A stretch of 64,000 bases of DNA from contig NW_027478442.1 in the NCBI RefSeq assembly GCF_051014685.1, forward strand, positions 1,364,001 to 1,428,000, read 5' to 3'. This DNA comes from Ptiloglossa arizonensis. Its lineage: Eukaryota; Arthropoda; Insecta; Hymenoptera; Colletidae. The number at the start of each line of letters is the position of its first letter. The stretch's first letter is position 1. Made by a program: the position numbers and the translations under genes. Shown one piece after another: positions 26,601 through 38,819 of this stretch. A model generated the notes under the pieces. It saw only the letters and a list, made by a program, of their open reading frames with translations, was not told the origin of the DNA and made no database searches.

Positions 26601-28235
26601 ACGGAGAAACGAAGAGAGAAACGGAGAAATGAACAAAGAAATGGAGGAACGAAGAAAGAATCGGAGAAACGAAGAAAGAAACGGAGAAACGAAGAAAGAA
26701 ACGGAGAAACGAAGAAAGAAACGGAGAAACGAAGAAAGAAACGGAGAAACGAAGAAAGAAACAGAGAAACGAAGAAAGAAACGGAGAAACGAACAAAGAA
26801 ACGGAGAAACGAAGAAAGAAACGGAGAAACGAAGAAAGAAACGGAGAAACTGAGAAATAAATGGAGAAACGAAGAAGTAAACGGAGAAACGAAGAAAGAA
26901 ACGTAGAAACGAAGAACGAAACGGGGAAACGAACAAAGAAACGGAGAAATGAACAAAGAAACGGAGAAACGAAGAAAGAAACGGAGAATCGGAGAAATAA
27001 ATGGAGAAACGAAGAAATAGACCGAGAATCGGAGAAACGAAGAAAGAAACGGAGAAACCGACAAAGTAACGGAGAAACGAACAAAGAAACGGAGAAACGA
27101 ACAATGAAACGGAGAATCGGAGAAATAAATGGAGAAACGAAGAAATAAACGGAGAAACGGAGAAATAAATGGAGAAACGAAGAAATAAGCGGAGAAACGA
27201 ACAAAGAAACGGAGAAACGAAGAGAGAAACGGAGAAACGAAGAAACGAACAAAGAAACGGAGAAACGAACAAAGAAACGGAGCAACGGAGAAATAAATGG
27301 AGGAACGAAGAAAGAATCGGAGAAACGAAGAAAGAAACGGAGAAACGAAGAAAGACACGGAGAAACGAAGAAAGAAACGGAGAAACGATGAAAGAAACAG
27401 AGAAACGAAGAAAGAAACGGAGAAACGAAAAAGAAACGGAGAAACGAAGAAAGAAACGGAGAAACTGAGAAATAAATGGAGAAACGAAGAAATAAACGGA
27501 GAAACGAAGAAAGAAACGTAGAAACGAAGAACGAAACGGGGAAACGAACAAAGAAACGGAGAAATGAACAAAGAAACGGAGAAACGAAGAAAGAAACGGA
27601 GAAACGGAGAAATAAATGGGGAAACGAAGAAATAAACGGAGAAACGAAGAAAGAAACGGAGAAACGAAGAAAGAAACGGAGAAACGAAGAAAGAAACTGA
27701 GAAACCAAGAAAGAAACGGAGAATCGGAGAAATAAATGGTGAAACGAAGAAATAGACCGAGAAACGGAGAAACGAAGAAAGAAACGGAGAAACCGACAAA
27801 GTAACGGAGAAACGAACAAAGAAACGGAGAAACGAACAAAGGAACGGAGAAGCGAACAAAGAAACGGAGAATCGGAGAAATAAATGGAGAAACGATGAAA
27901 TAAACGGAGAAACGAACAAAGAAACGGAGAAACGAAGAAGGAAACGGAGAAACGAACAAAGAAACGGGAAAACGAAGAAAGAAACGGAGAAACGGAGAAA
28001 TAAATGGAGAAACGAAGAAATAAACGGAGAAACGAACAAAGAAACGGAGAAACGAACAAAGAAACGGAGAAACGAACAAAGAAACGGAGAATCGGAGAAA
28101 TAAATGGAGAAACGAAGAAATGAACGGAGAAACGGAGAAATAAAAGGAGAAACGAAGAAAGAAACGGAGAAACAAAGAAAGAAACGGAGAAACGAAGAAA
28201 GAAACGGAGAAACGAAGAAAGAAACGGAGAAACGA
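23603..28235 (+). repeat. 4,603-bp tandem duplication, copy 2
   Basis: Second head-to-tail copy of 19,000-23,602. It carries a one-base loss near 27,429 (CGAAAAAGAAACGG in place of CGAACAAAGAAACGG) and a GCAGAAAG unit at 26,451 absent from copy 1. It diverges near 28,237, where copy 1 has a CAAAG unit and this copy continues with GAAAG units. Confidence 0.93.
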
Positions 28236-29214
28236 AGAAAGAAACGGAGAAACGAAGAAAGAAACGGAGAAACGAAGAACGAAACGGGGAAACGAACAAA
28301 GAAACGGAGAAATGAACAAAGAAACGGAGAAACGAACAAAGAAACGGAGAAACGAAGAAAGAAACGGAGAAACGAAGAAAGAAACGGAGAAACGGAGAAA
28401 TAAATGGAGAAACGGAGAAATAAACGGAGAAACGAAGGAAGAAACGGAGAAACGAAGAACGAAACGGAGAAACGAACAAAGAAACGGAGAAATGAACAAA
28501 CAAACGGAGAAATGGAGAAAGAAACGGAGAAACGAACAAAGAAACGGAGAAACGAAGAAAGAAACGGAGAAACGAAGAAAGAAACGGAGAAACGGAGAAA
28601 TAAATGGAGAAACGGAGAAATAAACGGAGAAACGAAGAAAGAAACGGAGAAACGAAGAACGAAACGGAGAAACGAACAAAGAAACGGAGAAATGAACAAA
28701 GAAACGGAGAAATGAAGAAAGAAACGGAGAAACGGTGAAATAAATGGTGAAACGAAGAAATAAACGGTGAAACGAAGAAAGAAACGGAGAAACGAACAAA
28801 GAAACGGAGAAACGAACAAAGAAACGGAGAAAGAAACGGAGAAAGGAACAAAGAAACGGAGAAACGAACAAAGAAACGGAGAAACGGAGAAATAAATGGA
28901 GAAACAAAGAAATAAACGGAGAAACGAAGAAAGAAACGGAGAAACGAACAAAGAAACGGAGTAACGAACAAAGAATCGGAGAAACGAAGAAAGAAATGGA
29001 GAAACGAAGAAAGAAACGGAGAAACGGAGAAATAAATGGAGAAACGATGAAATAAACGGAGAAACGAAGAAAGAAACGGAGAAACGAACAAAGAAACGGA
29101 GAAACGAACAAAGAAACGGAGAAACGAAGAAACGAACAGAGAAACGGAGAAACGAACAAAGAAACGGAGCAACGGAGAAATAAATGGAGAAACGAAGAAA
29201 TAAACGGAGAAACG

Positions 29215-30256
29215 AAGAAAGAAACGGAGAAACGAAGAAAGAAACGGAGAAACGAAGAAAGAAACAGAGAAACGAAGAAAGAAACGGAGAAACGAACAAA
29301 GAAACGGAGTAACGATGAAAGAAACGGAGAAACAGAGAAATAAATGGAGAAACGGAGAAATAAACGGAGAAACGGACAAAGTAACGGAGAAGCGAACGAA
29401 GAAACGGAGAAACGAAGAAATAAACGGAGAAATAAATGGAGAAACCAAGAAATAAACGGAGAAACGAACAAAGAAACGGAGAAACGAAGAGAGAAACGGA
29501 GAAATGAACAAAGAAATGGAGGAACGAAGAAAGAATCGGAGAAACGAAGAAAGAAACGGAGAAACGAAGAAAGAAACGGAGAAACGAAGAAAGAAACGGA
29601 GAAACGAAGAAAGAAACGGAGAAACGAAGAAAGAAACAGAGAAACGAAGAAAGAAACGGAGAAACGAAGAAAGAAACGGAGAAACAAACAAAGAAACGGA
29701 GAAACGAAGAAAGAAACGGAGAAACGGCGAAATAAATGGAGAAACGTAGAAACAAACGGAGAAACGAAGAAAGAAACGGAGAAACGAAGAAAGAAACGGA
29801 GAAACGAAGAAAGAAACAGAGAAACGAAGAAAGAAACGGAGAAACGAACAAAGAAACGGAGAAACGAAGAAAGAAACGGAGAAACGAAGAAAGAAACGGA
29901 GAAACTGAGAAATAAATGGAGAAACGAAGAAATAAACGGAGAAACGAAGAAAGAAACGTAGAAACGAAGAACGAAACGGGGAAACGAACAAAGAAACGGA
30001 GAAATGAACAAAGAAACGGAGAAACGAAGAAAGAAACGGAGAATCGGAGAAATAAATGGAGAAACGAAGAAATAGACCGAGAAACGGAGAAACGAAGAAA
30101 GAAACGGAGAAACCGACAAAGTAACGGAGAAACGAACAAAGAAACGGAGAAACGAACAATGAAACGGAGAATCGGAGAAATAAATGGAGAAACGAAGAAA
30201 TAAACGGAGAAACGGAGAAATAAATGGAGAAACGAAGAAATAAGCGGAGAAACGAA
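29215..30256 (+). repeat. 1.06-kb tandem duplication, copy 1
   Basis: Matches 30,275-31,296 with offset 1,060 bp, becoming 1,040 bp after about 29,900 because copy 2 lacks one unit near 30,930. Shared marks are AACAGAGAAATAAATGG, GGACAAAGTAACGGAGAAGCG, a 12-bp unit (CGGAGAAATAAATGGAG after AAATAAA), AACTGAGAAATAAATGG and AAACGTAG. Parts of the same block also occur in the 22.8-kb, 27.4-kb and 33-kb regions. Confidence 0.88.
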
Positions 30257-30274
30257 GAAAGAAACGGAGAAATG

Positions 30275-31296
30275 AACAAAGAAACGGAGAAACGAAGAAA
30301 GAAACGGAGAAACGAAGAAAGAAACAGAGAAACGAAGAAAGAAACGGAGAAACGAACAAAGAAACGGAGTAACGATGAAAGAAACGGAGAAACAGAGAAA
30401 TAAATGGAGAAACGGAGAAATAAACGGAGAAACGGACAAAGTAACGGAGAAGCGAACGAAGAAACGGAGAAACGAAGAAATAAACGGAGAAATAAATGGA
30501 GAAACCAAGAAATAAACGGAGAAACGAACAAAGAAACGGAGAAACGAAGAGAGAAACGGAGAAATGAACAAAGAAATGGAGGAACGAAGAAAGAATCGGA
30601 GAAACGAAGAAAGAAACGGAGAAACGAAGAAAGAAACGGAGAAACGAAGAAAGAAACGGAGAAACGAAGAAAGAAACGGAGAAACGAAGAATGAAACAGA
30701 GAAACGAAGAAAGAAACGGAGAAACGAAGAAAGAAACGGAGAAACAAACAAAGAAACGGAGAAACGAAGAAAGAAACGGAGAAACGGCGAAATAAATGGA
30801 GAAACGTAGAAACAAACGGAGAAACGAAGAAAGAAACGGAGAAACGAAGAAAGAAACGGAGAAACGAAGAAAGAAACAGAGAAACGAAGAAAGAAACGGA
30901 GAAACGAACAAAGAAACGGAGAAACGAAGAAAGAAACGGAGAAACTGAGAAATAAATGGAGAAACGAAGAAATAAACGGAGAAACGAAGAAAGAAACGTA
31001 GAAACGAAGAACGAAACGGGGAAACGAACAAAGAAACGGAGAAATGAACAAAGAAACGGAGAAACGAAGAAAGAAACGGAGAATCGGAGAAATAAATGGA
31101 GAAACGAAGAAATAGACCGAGAAACGGAGAAACGAAGAAAGAAACGGAGAAACCGACAAAGTAACGGAGAAACGAACAAAGAAACGGAGAAACGAACAAT
31201 GAAACGGAGAATCGGAGAAATAAATGGAGAAACGAAGAAATAAACGGAGAAACGGAGAAATAAATGGAGAAACGAAGAAATAAGCGGAGAAACGAA
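30275..31296 (+). repeat. 1.06-kb tandem duplication, copy 2
   Basis: Head-to-tail copy of 29,215-30,256, one unit shorter. It carries at least one private substitution, GAATGAAACAG near 30,688 in place of GAAAGAAACAG. After 31,297 the sequence switches to a version of the block seen near 22,600-23,100 with internal deletions. Confidence 0.88.
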
Positions 31297-32352
31297 CAAA
31301 GAAACGGAGAAACGAAGAGAGAAACGGAGAAACGAAGAAACGAACAAAGAAACGGAGAAACGAACAAAGAAACGGAGCAACGGAGAAATAAATGGAGGAA
31401 CGAAGAAAGAATCGGAGAAACGAAGAAAGAAACGGAGAAACGAAGAAAGAAACGGAGAAACTGAGAAATAAATGGAGAAACGAAGAAATAAACGGAGAAA
31501 CGAAGAAAGAAACGTAGAAACGAAGAACGAAACGGGGAAACGAACAAAGAAACGGAGAAATGAACAAAGAAACGGAGAAACGAAGAAAGAAACGGAGAAA
31601 CGGAGAAATAAACGGGGAAACGAAGAAATAAACGGAGAAACGAAGAAAGAAACGGAGAAACGAAGAATGAAACGGAGAAACGAAGAAAGAAACTGAGAAA
31701 CGTGGAAAGAATCGGAGAATCGGAGAAATAAATGGAGAAACGAAGAAATAGACCGAGAAACGGAGAAACGAAGAAAGAAACGGAGAAACCGACAAAGTAA
31801 CGGAGAAACGAACAAAGAAACGGAGAAACGAACAAAGGAACGGAGAAGCGAACAAAGAAACGGAGAATCGGAGAAATAAATGGAGAAACGATGAAATAAA
31901 CGGAGAAACGAACAAAGAAACGGAGAAACGAAGAAAGAAACGGAGAAACGAACAAAGAAACGGAAAAACGAAGAAAGAAACGGAGAAACGGAGAAATAAA
32001 TGGAGAAACGAAGAAATAAACGGAGAAACGAACAAAGAAAGGGAGAAACGATCAAAGAAACGGAGAAACGAACAAAGAAACGGAGAAACGAATAAAGAAA
32101 CGGAGAAACGAAGAAAGAAACGGAGAAACGGCGATATAAATGGAGAAACGATGAAATAAACGGAGAAACGAACAAAAAAACGGAGAAACAAAGAAAGAAA
32201 CGGAGAAACGGAGATATAAATGGAGAAACGAAGAAAGAAACGGAGAAACGAACAAAGAAACGGAGAAATGAACAAAGAAACGGAGAAACGAAGAAACGAA
32301 CAAAGAAACGGAGAAACGAACAAAGAAACGGAGCAACGGAGAAATAAATGGA

Positions 32353-32893
32353 GCAACGGAGAAATAAATGGAGAAACGAAGAAATAAACGGAGAAACGAA
32401 GAAAGAAACGGAGAAACGAAGAAAGAAACGGAGAAACGAGGAAAGAAACAGAGAAACGAAGAAAGAAACGGAGAAACGAACAAAGAAACGGAGTAACGAA
32501 GAAAGAAACGGAGAAACAGAGAAATAAATGGAGAAACGGAGAAATAAACGGAGAAACGGACAAAGTAACGGAGAAGCGAACAAAGAAACGGAGAAACGAA
32601 CAAAGAAACGGAGAATCGGAGAAATAAATGGAGAAACGAAGAAATAAACGGAGAAACGGAGAAATAAATGGAGAAACCAAGAAATAAACGGAGAAACGAA
32701 GAAAGAAACGGAGAGACGAACAAAGAAACGGAGAAACGAACAAAGAAACGGAGAAACGAACAAAGAAACAGAGAAATGAAGAAAGAAACGGAGAAACGGA
32801 GAAAGAAACGGAGAAACGATCAAAGAAACGGAGAAACGAACAAAGAAACGGAGAATCGGAGAAATAAATGGAGAAACGAAGAAATAAGCGGAG
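32353..32893 (+). repeat. 540-bp block, copy 1 (offset 1,196 bp)
   Basis: Matches 33,549-34,089 at offset 1,196 bp. Shared marks are AACAGAGAAATAAATGG, GGACAAAGTAACGGAGAAGCG, GGAGAAACCAAGAAATAAAC, GAGACGAAC and AAATAAGCGG. The AAACCAAGAAATAAAC mark first appears at 29.4 kb and becomes frequent from here to the right end. Confidence 0.82.
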
Positions 32894-33548
32894 AAACGAA
32901 GAAAGAAACGGAGAAACGAAGAAAGAAACGGAGAAACGAAGAAAGAAACGGAGAAACGAAGAAAGAAACGGAGAAACGAAGAAAGAAACAGAGAAACGAA
33001 GAAAGAAACGGAGAAACGAAGAAAGAAACGGAGAAACAAACAAAGAAACGGAGAAACGAAGAAAGAAACGGAGAAACGGCGAAATAAATGGAGAAACGTA
33101 GAAACAAACGGAGAAACGAAGAATGAAACGGAGAAACGAAGAAAGAAACGGAGAAACGAAGAAAGAAACAGAGAAACGAAGAAAGAAACGGAGAAACGAA
33201 CAAAGAAACGGAGAAACGAAGAAAGAAACGGAGAAACGAAGAAAGAAACGGAGAAACTGAGAAATAAATGGAGAAACGATGAAATAAACGGAGAAACGAA
33301 GAAAGAAACGTAGAAACGAAGTACGAAACGGGGAAACGAACAAAGAAACGGAGAAATGAACAAAGAAACGGAGAAACGAAGAAAGAAACGGAGAATCGGA
33401 GAAATAAATGGAGAAACGAAGAAATAGACCGAGAAACGGAGAAACGAAGAAAGAAACGGAGAAACCGACAAAGTAACGGAGAAACGAACAAAGAAACGGA
33501 GAAACGAAGAAACGAACAAAGAAACGGAGAAACGAACAAAGAAACGGA

Positions 33549-34089
33549 GCAACGGAGAAATAAATGGAGAAACGAAGAAATAAACGGAGAAACGAAGAAA
33601 GAAACGGAGAAACGAAGAAAGAAACGGAGAAACGAAGAAAGAAACAGAGAAACGAAGAAAGAATCGGAGAAACGAACAAAGAAACGGAGTAACGAAGAAA
33701 GAAACGGAGAAACAGAGAAATAAATGGAGAAACGGAGAAATAAACGGAGAAACGGACAAAGTAACGGAGAAGCGAACAAAGAAACGGAGAAACGAACAAA
33801 GAAACGGAGAATCGGAGAAATAAATGGAGAAACGAAGAAATAAACGGAGAAACGGAGAAATTAATGGAGAAACCAAGAAATAAACGGAGAAACGAAGAAA
33901 GAAACGGAGAGACGAACAAAGAAACGGAGAAACGAACAAAGAAACGGAGAAACGAACAAAGAAACAGAGAAATGAAGAAAGAAACGGAGAAACGGAGAAA
34001 GAAACGGAGAAACGAACAAAGAAACGGAGAAACGAACAAAGAAACGGAGAATCGGAGAAATAAATGGAGAAACGAAGAAATAAGCGGAG
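33549..34089 (+). repeat. 540-bp block, copy 2 (offset 1,196 bp)
   Basis: Second copy of 32,353-32,893, with a private change AAATTAATGG near 33,860 in place of AAATAAATGG. It leads directly into the 260-bp higher-order repeat at 34,104. Confidence 0.82.
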
Positions 34090-34103
34090 AAAAGGAGAAA
34101 TAA

Positions 34104-34871
34104 ATGGAGAAACCAAGAAATAAACGGAGAAACGAAGGAAGAAACGGAGAGACGAACAAAGAAACGGAGAAACGAACAAAGAAACGGAGAAACGAACAAA
34201 GAAACAGAGAAACGAAGAAAGAAACGGAGAAACGGAGAAATAAATGGAGAATCGAACAAAGAAACGGAGAAACGAAGAAAGAAACGGAGAAACGAACAAA
34301 GAAACGGAGAAATGAACAAAGAAACGGAGAAACGAAGAAAGAAACGGAGAAACGGAGAAATAAATGGAGAAACGAAGAAATAAGCGGAGAAACGAAGAAA
34401 GAAACGGAGAGACGAACAAAGAAACGGAGAAACGAACAAAGAAACGGAGAAACGAACAAAGAAACAGAGAAACGAAGAAAGAAACGGAGAAACGGAGAAA
34501 TAAATGGAGAATCGAACATAGAAACGGAGAAACGAAGAAAGAAACGGAGAAACGAACAAAGAAACGGAGAAATGAACAAAGAAACGGAGAAACGAAGAAA
34601 GAAACGGAGAAACGGAGAAATAAATGGAGAAACGAAGAAATAAGCGGAGAAACGAAGAAAGAAACGGAGAGACGAACAAAGAAACGGAGAAACGAACAAA
34701 GAAACGGAGAAACGAACAAAGAAAGAGAGAAACGAAGAAAGAAACGGAGAAACGGAGAAACGAACAAAGAAACGGAGAAACGAAGAAAGAAACTGAGAAA
34801 CGAACAAAGAAACGGAGAAATGAACAAAGAAACGGAGAAACGAAGAAAGAAACGGAGAAACGGAGAAATAA
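34104..34871 (+). repeat. 260-bp higher-order repeat, three copies
   Basis: Copies begin at 34,104, 34,364 and 34,624, each 13 units long except the last, which is 248 bp after a 12-bp loss (CGGAGAAACGAACAAAG near 34,752). Each copy has the same order of unit types: a T11/T15 unit, GAGACGAAC, two or three CAAAG units, AAACAGAG, a second T11/T15 unit, AATCGAAC (first two copies), AAATGAAC. This is true higher-order structure, since neighbouring 20-bp units differ more than units 260 bp apart. Confidence 0.88.
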
Positions 34872-35595
34872 GTGGAGAAACGAAGAAATAAACGGAGAAA
34901 CGAAGAAAGAAACGGAGAAACCGACAAAGTAACGGTGAAACGAACAAAGAAACGGAGAAACGAACAATGAAACGGAGAATCGGAGAAATAAATGGAGAAA
35001 CGAAGAAATAAACGGAGAAACGGAGAAATAAATGGAGAAACGAAGAAATAAGCGTAGAAACGAACAAAGAAACGGAGAAACGAAGAGAGAAACGGAGAAA
35101 TGAACAAAGAAATGGAGGAACGAACAAAGAAACGGAGAAACGAAGAAAGAAACGGAGAAACAAACAAAGAAACGGAGAAACGAAGAAATAAACGGAGAAA
35201 CGGCGAAATAAATGGAGAAACGTAGAAATAAACGGTGAAACGAAGAAAGAAACGGAGAAACGAACAAAGAAACGGAGAAATGAACAAAGAAACGGAGAAA
35301 CGAAGTAAGAAACGGAGAAACGAAGAAAGAAACGGAGAAATAAATGGAGAAACGAACAAAGAAACGGAGAAACGAAGAAAGAAACGGAGAAACGAAGAAA
35401 GAAACGGAGAAACGAACAAAGAAACGGAGAAACGAACAAAGAAACGGAGAAACGAACAAAGAAACGGAGAAACGAACAAAGAAACGGAAAAACGAACAAA
35501 GAAACGGAGAAAGAAACGGAGAAACGAACAAAGAAACGGAGAATCGGGGAAATAAATGGAGAAACGAAGAAATAAGCGGAGAAACGGAGAAATAA

Positions 35596-36115
35596 ATGGA
35601 GAAACCAAGAAATAAACGGAGAAACGAAGGAAGAAACGGAGAGACGAACAAAGAAACGGAGAAACGAACAAAGAAACGGAGAAACGAACAAAGAAGCAGA
35701 GAAACGAAGAAAGAAACGGAGAAACGGAGAAATAAATGGAGAAACGAACAAAGAAACGGAGAAACGAAGAAAGAAACGGAAAAACGAACAAAGAAACGGA
35801 GAAATGAACAAAGAAACGGAGAAACGAAGAAAGAAACGGAGAAACGGAGAAATAAATGGAGAAACGAAGAAATAAACGGAGAAACGAATAAAGAAACGGA
35901 GAGACGAACAAAGAAACGGGGAAACGAACAAAGAAACGGAGAAACGAACAAAGAAACAGAGAAACGAAGAAAGAAACGGAGAAACGGAGAAACGAACAAA
36001 GAAACGGAGAAACGAAGAAAGAAAAGAAGAAAGAAACGGAGAAACGAACAAAGAAACGGAGAAATGAACAAAGAAACGGAGAAACGAAGAAAGAAACGGA
36101 GAAACGGAGAAATAA
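35596..36115 (+). repeat. 260-bp higher-order repeat, two copies
   Basis: Copies begin at 35,596 and 35,856. The flanks match those of the three-copy block: upstream offset 1,492 bp, downstream offset 1,244 bp (for example the AAGCGTAG mark at 35,050 and 36,294). The 248-bp difference between these offsets equals the last 260-type copy of the left block, so the larger duplicated segments differ by one higher-order copy. Confidence 0.85.
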
Positions 36116-37650
36116 GTGGAGAAACGAAGAAATAAACGGAGAAACGAAGAAAGAAACGGAGAAACCGACAAAGTAACGGAGAAACGAACAAAGAAACGGA
36201 GAAACGAACAATGAAACGGAGAATCGGAGAAATAAATGGAGAAACGAAGAAATAAACGGAGAAACGGAGAAATAAATGGAGAAACGAAGAAATAAGCGTA
36301 GAAACGAACAAAGAAACGGAGAAACGAAGAGAGAAACGGAGAAATGAACAAAGAAATGGAGGAACGAAGAAAGAATCGGAGAAACGAAGAAAGAAACGGA
36401 GAAACGAAGAAAGAAACGGAGAAATGAAGAAAGAAACGGAGAAACGAAGAAAGAAACGGAGAAACGAACAAAGAAACGGAGAAACGAAGAAAGAAACGGA
36501 GAATCGGAGAAATAAATGGAGAAACGAAGAAATAAACGGAGAAACGAAGAAAGAAACGTAGAAACGAAGAACGAAACGGGGAAACGAACAAAGAAACGGA
36601 GAAATGAACAAAGAAATGGAGAAACGAACAAAGAAACGGAGAATCGGAGAAATAAATGGAGAAACGAAGAAATGAACGGAGAAACGGAGAAATAAATGGA
36701 GAAACGATGAAATAAACGGAGAAACGAACAAAGAAACGGAGAAACGAAGAAAGAAACGGAGAAACGAACAAAGAAACGGAAAAACGAAGAAAGAAACGGA
36801 AAAAACGGAGAAATAAATGGAGAAACGAAGAAATAAACGGAGAAACGGAGATATAAATGGAGAAACGATGAAATAAACGGAGAAACGAACAAAAAAACGG
36901 AGAAACGAAGAAAGAAACGGAGAAGCGAACAAAGAAACGGAGAAACGAACAAAGAAACGGAGAAACGAAGAAAGAAACGGAGAAACAAAGAAAGAAACGG
37001 AGAAACGAACAAAGAAACGGAGAAACGAACAAAGAAACGGAGAAACGAAGAAACGAACAAAGAAACGGAGAAACGGACAAAGAAACGGAGAAACGAAGAA
37101 AGAAACGGAGAAACCATGAAAGAAACGGTGAAACGGAGAAAGAAACGGAGAAACGAACAAAGAAACGGAGAAACGAACAAAGAAACGGAGAAACGGAGAA
37201 ACGAAGAAACGAACAAAGAAACGGAGAAACGAACAAAGAAACGGAGCAACGGAGAAATAAATGGAGAAACGAAGAAAGAAAGGGCGAAATGAAGAAAGAA
37301 ACGGAGAAACGAAGAAAGAAACAGAGAAACGAAGAAAGAAACGGAGAAACGAAGAAAGAAACAGAGAAACGAAGAAAGAAACGGAGAAACGAACAAAGAA
37401 ACGGAGAAACGAACAAAGAAACGGAGAAACGGAGAAATAAATGGGGAAACGAAGAAAGAAACGGAGAAACGAAGAAAGAAACGGAGAAACGAAGAAAGAA
37501 ACTGAGAAACGAAGAAAGAAACGGAGAATCGGAGAAATAAATGGAGAAACGAAGAAATAGACCGAGAAACGGAGAAACGAAGGAAGAAACGGAGAAACCG
37601 ACAAAGTAACGGAGAAACGAACAAAGAAACGGAGAAACGAACAAAGAAAC

Positions 37651-37965
37651 GGAGCAGCGAACAAAGAAACGGAGAATCGGAGAAATAAATGGAGAAACGA
37701 AGAAATGAACGGAGAAACGGAGAAATAAATGGAGAAACGATGAAATAAACGGAGAAACGAACAAAGAAACGGAGAAACGAAGAAAGAAACGGAGAAACGA
37801 ACAAAGAAACGGAGCAGCGAACAAAGAAACGGAGAATCGGAGAAATAAATGGAGAAACGAAGAAATGAACGGAGAAACGGAGAAATAAATGGAGAAACGA
37901 TGAAATAAACGGAGAAACGAACAAAGAAACGGAGAAACGAAGAAACGAACAAAGAAACGGAGAAA
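37651..37965 (+). repeat. 160-bp tandem duplication (8 units)
   Basis: Bases 37,651-37,805 recur from 37,811 at offset 160 bp. The mark is GGAGCAGCGAACAAAG, followed by AATCGGAG and AAATGAACGG units. After 37,940 the second copy picks up an extra 8-mer (CGAAGAAACGAACAAAG). Confidence 0.85.
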
Positions 37966-38819
37966 CGGACAAAGAAACGGAGAAACGAACAAAGAAACGG
38001 AGAAACGAAGAAAGAAACGGAGAAACGAACAAAGAAACGGAGAAACGAAGAAATAGACCGAGAAACGGAGAAACGAAGAAAGAAACGGAGAAACGAACAA
38101 AGAAACGGAGAAACGAACAAAGAAACGGAGAAACGGAGATATAAATGGATAAACGATGAAATAAACGGAGAAACGAACAAAGAAACGGAGAAACTAAGAA
38201 AGACACGGAGAAACGAACAAAGAAACGGAGAAACGAACAAACAAACGGAGAAACGAAGAAAGAAACGGAGAAACAAACAAAGAAACGGAGAAACGAAGAA
38301 ATAAACGGAGAAACGGCGAAATAAATGGAGAAACGTAGAAATAAACGGTGAAACGAAGAAAGAAACGGAGAAACGAACAAAGAAACGGAGAAACGAACAA
38401 AGAAACGGAGAAAGGAACAAAGAAACGGAGAAACGAACAAAGAAACGGAGAAACGGAGAAATAAATGGAGAAACGAAGAAATAAACGGAGAAACGAAGAA
38501 AGAAACGGAGAAACGAAGAAAGAAACGGAGAAACGGAGATATAAATGGAGAAACGATGAAATAAACGGAGAAACGAACAAAGAAACGAAGAAACGAACAA
38601 GGAAACGGAGAAACGAACAAAGAAACGGAGAAACGAAGAAAGAAACGGAGAAACCAAGAAAGAAACGGAGAAACGGAGAAATAAATGGAGAAACGAAGAA
38701 ATAAACGGAGAAACGAACAAAGAAACGGAGAAACGAAGAAAGAAACGGAGAAACGAAGAAAGAAACGGACAAACAAACAAAGAAACGGAGAAACGAAGAA
38801 ATAAACGGAGAAACGGCGA

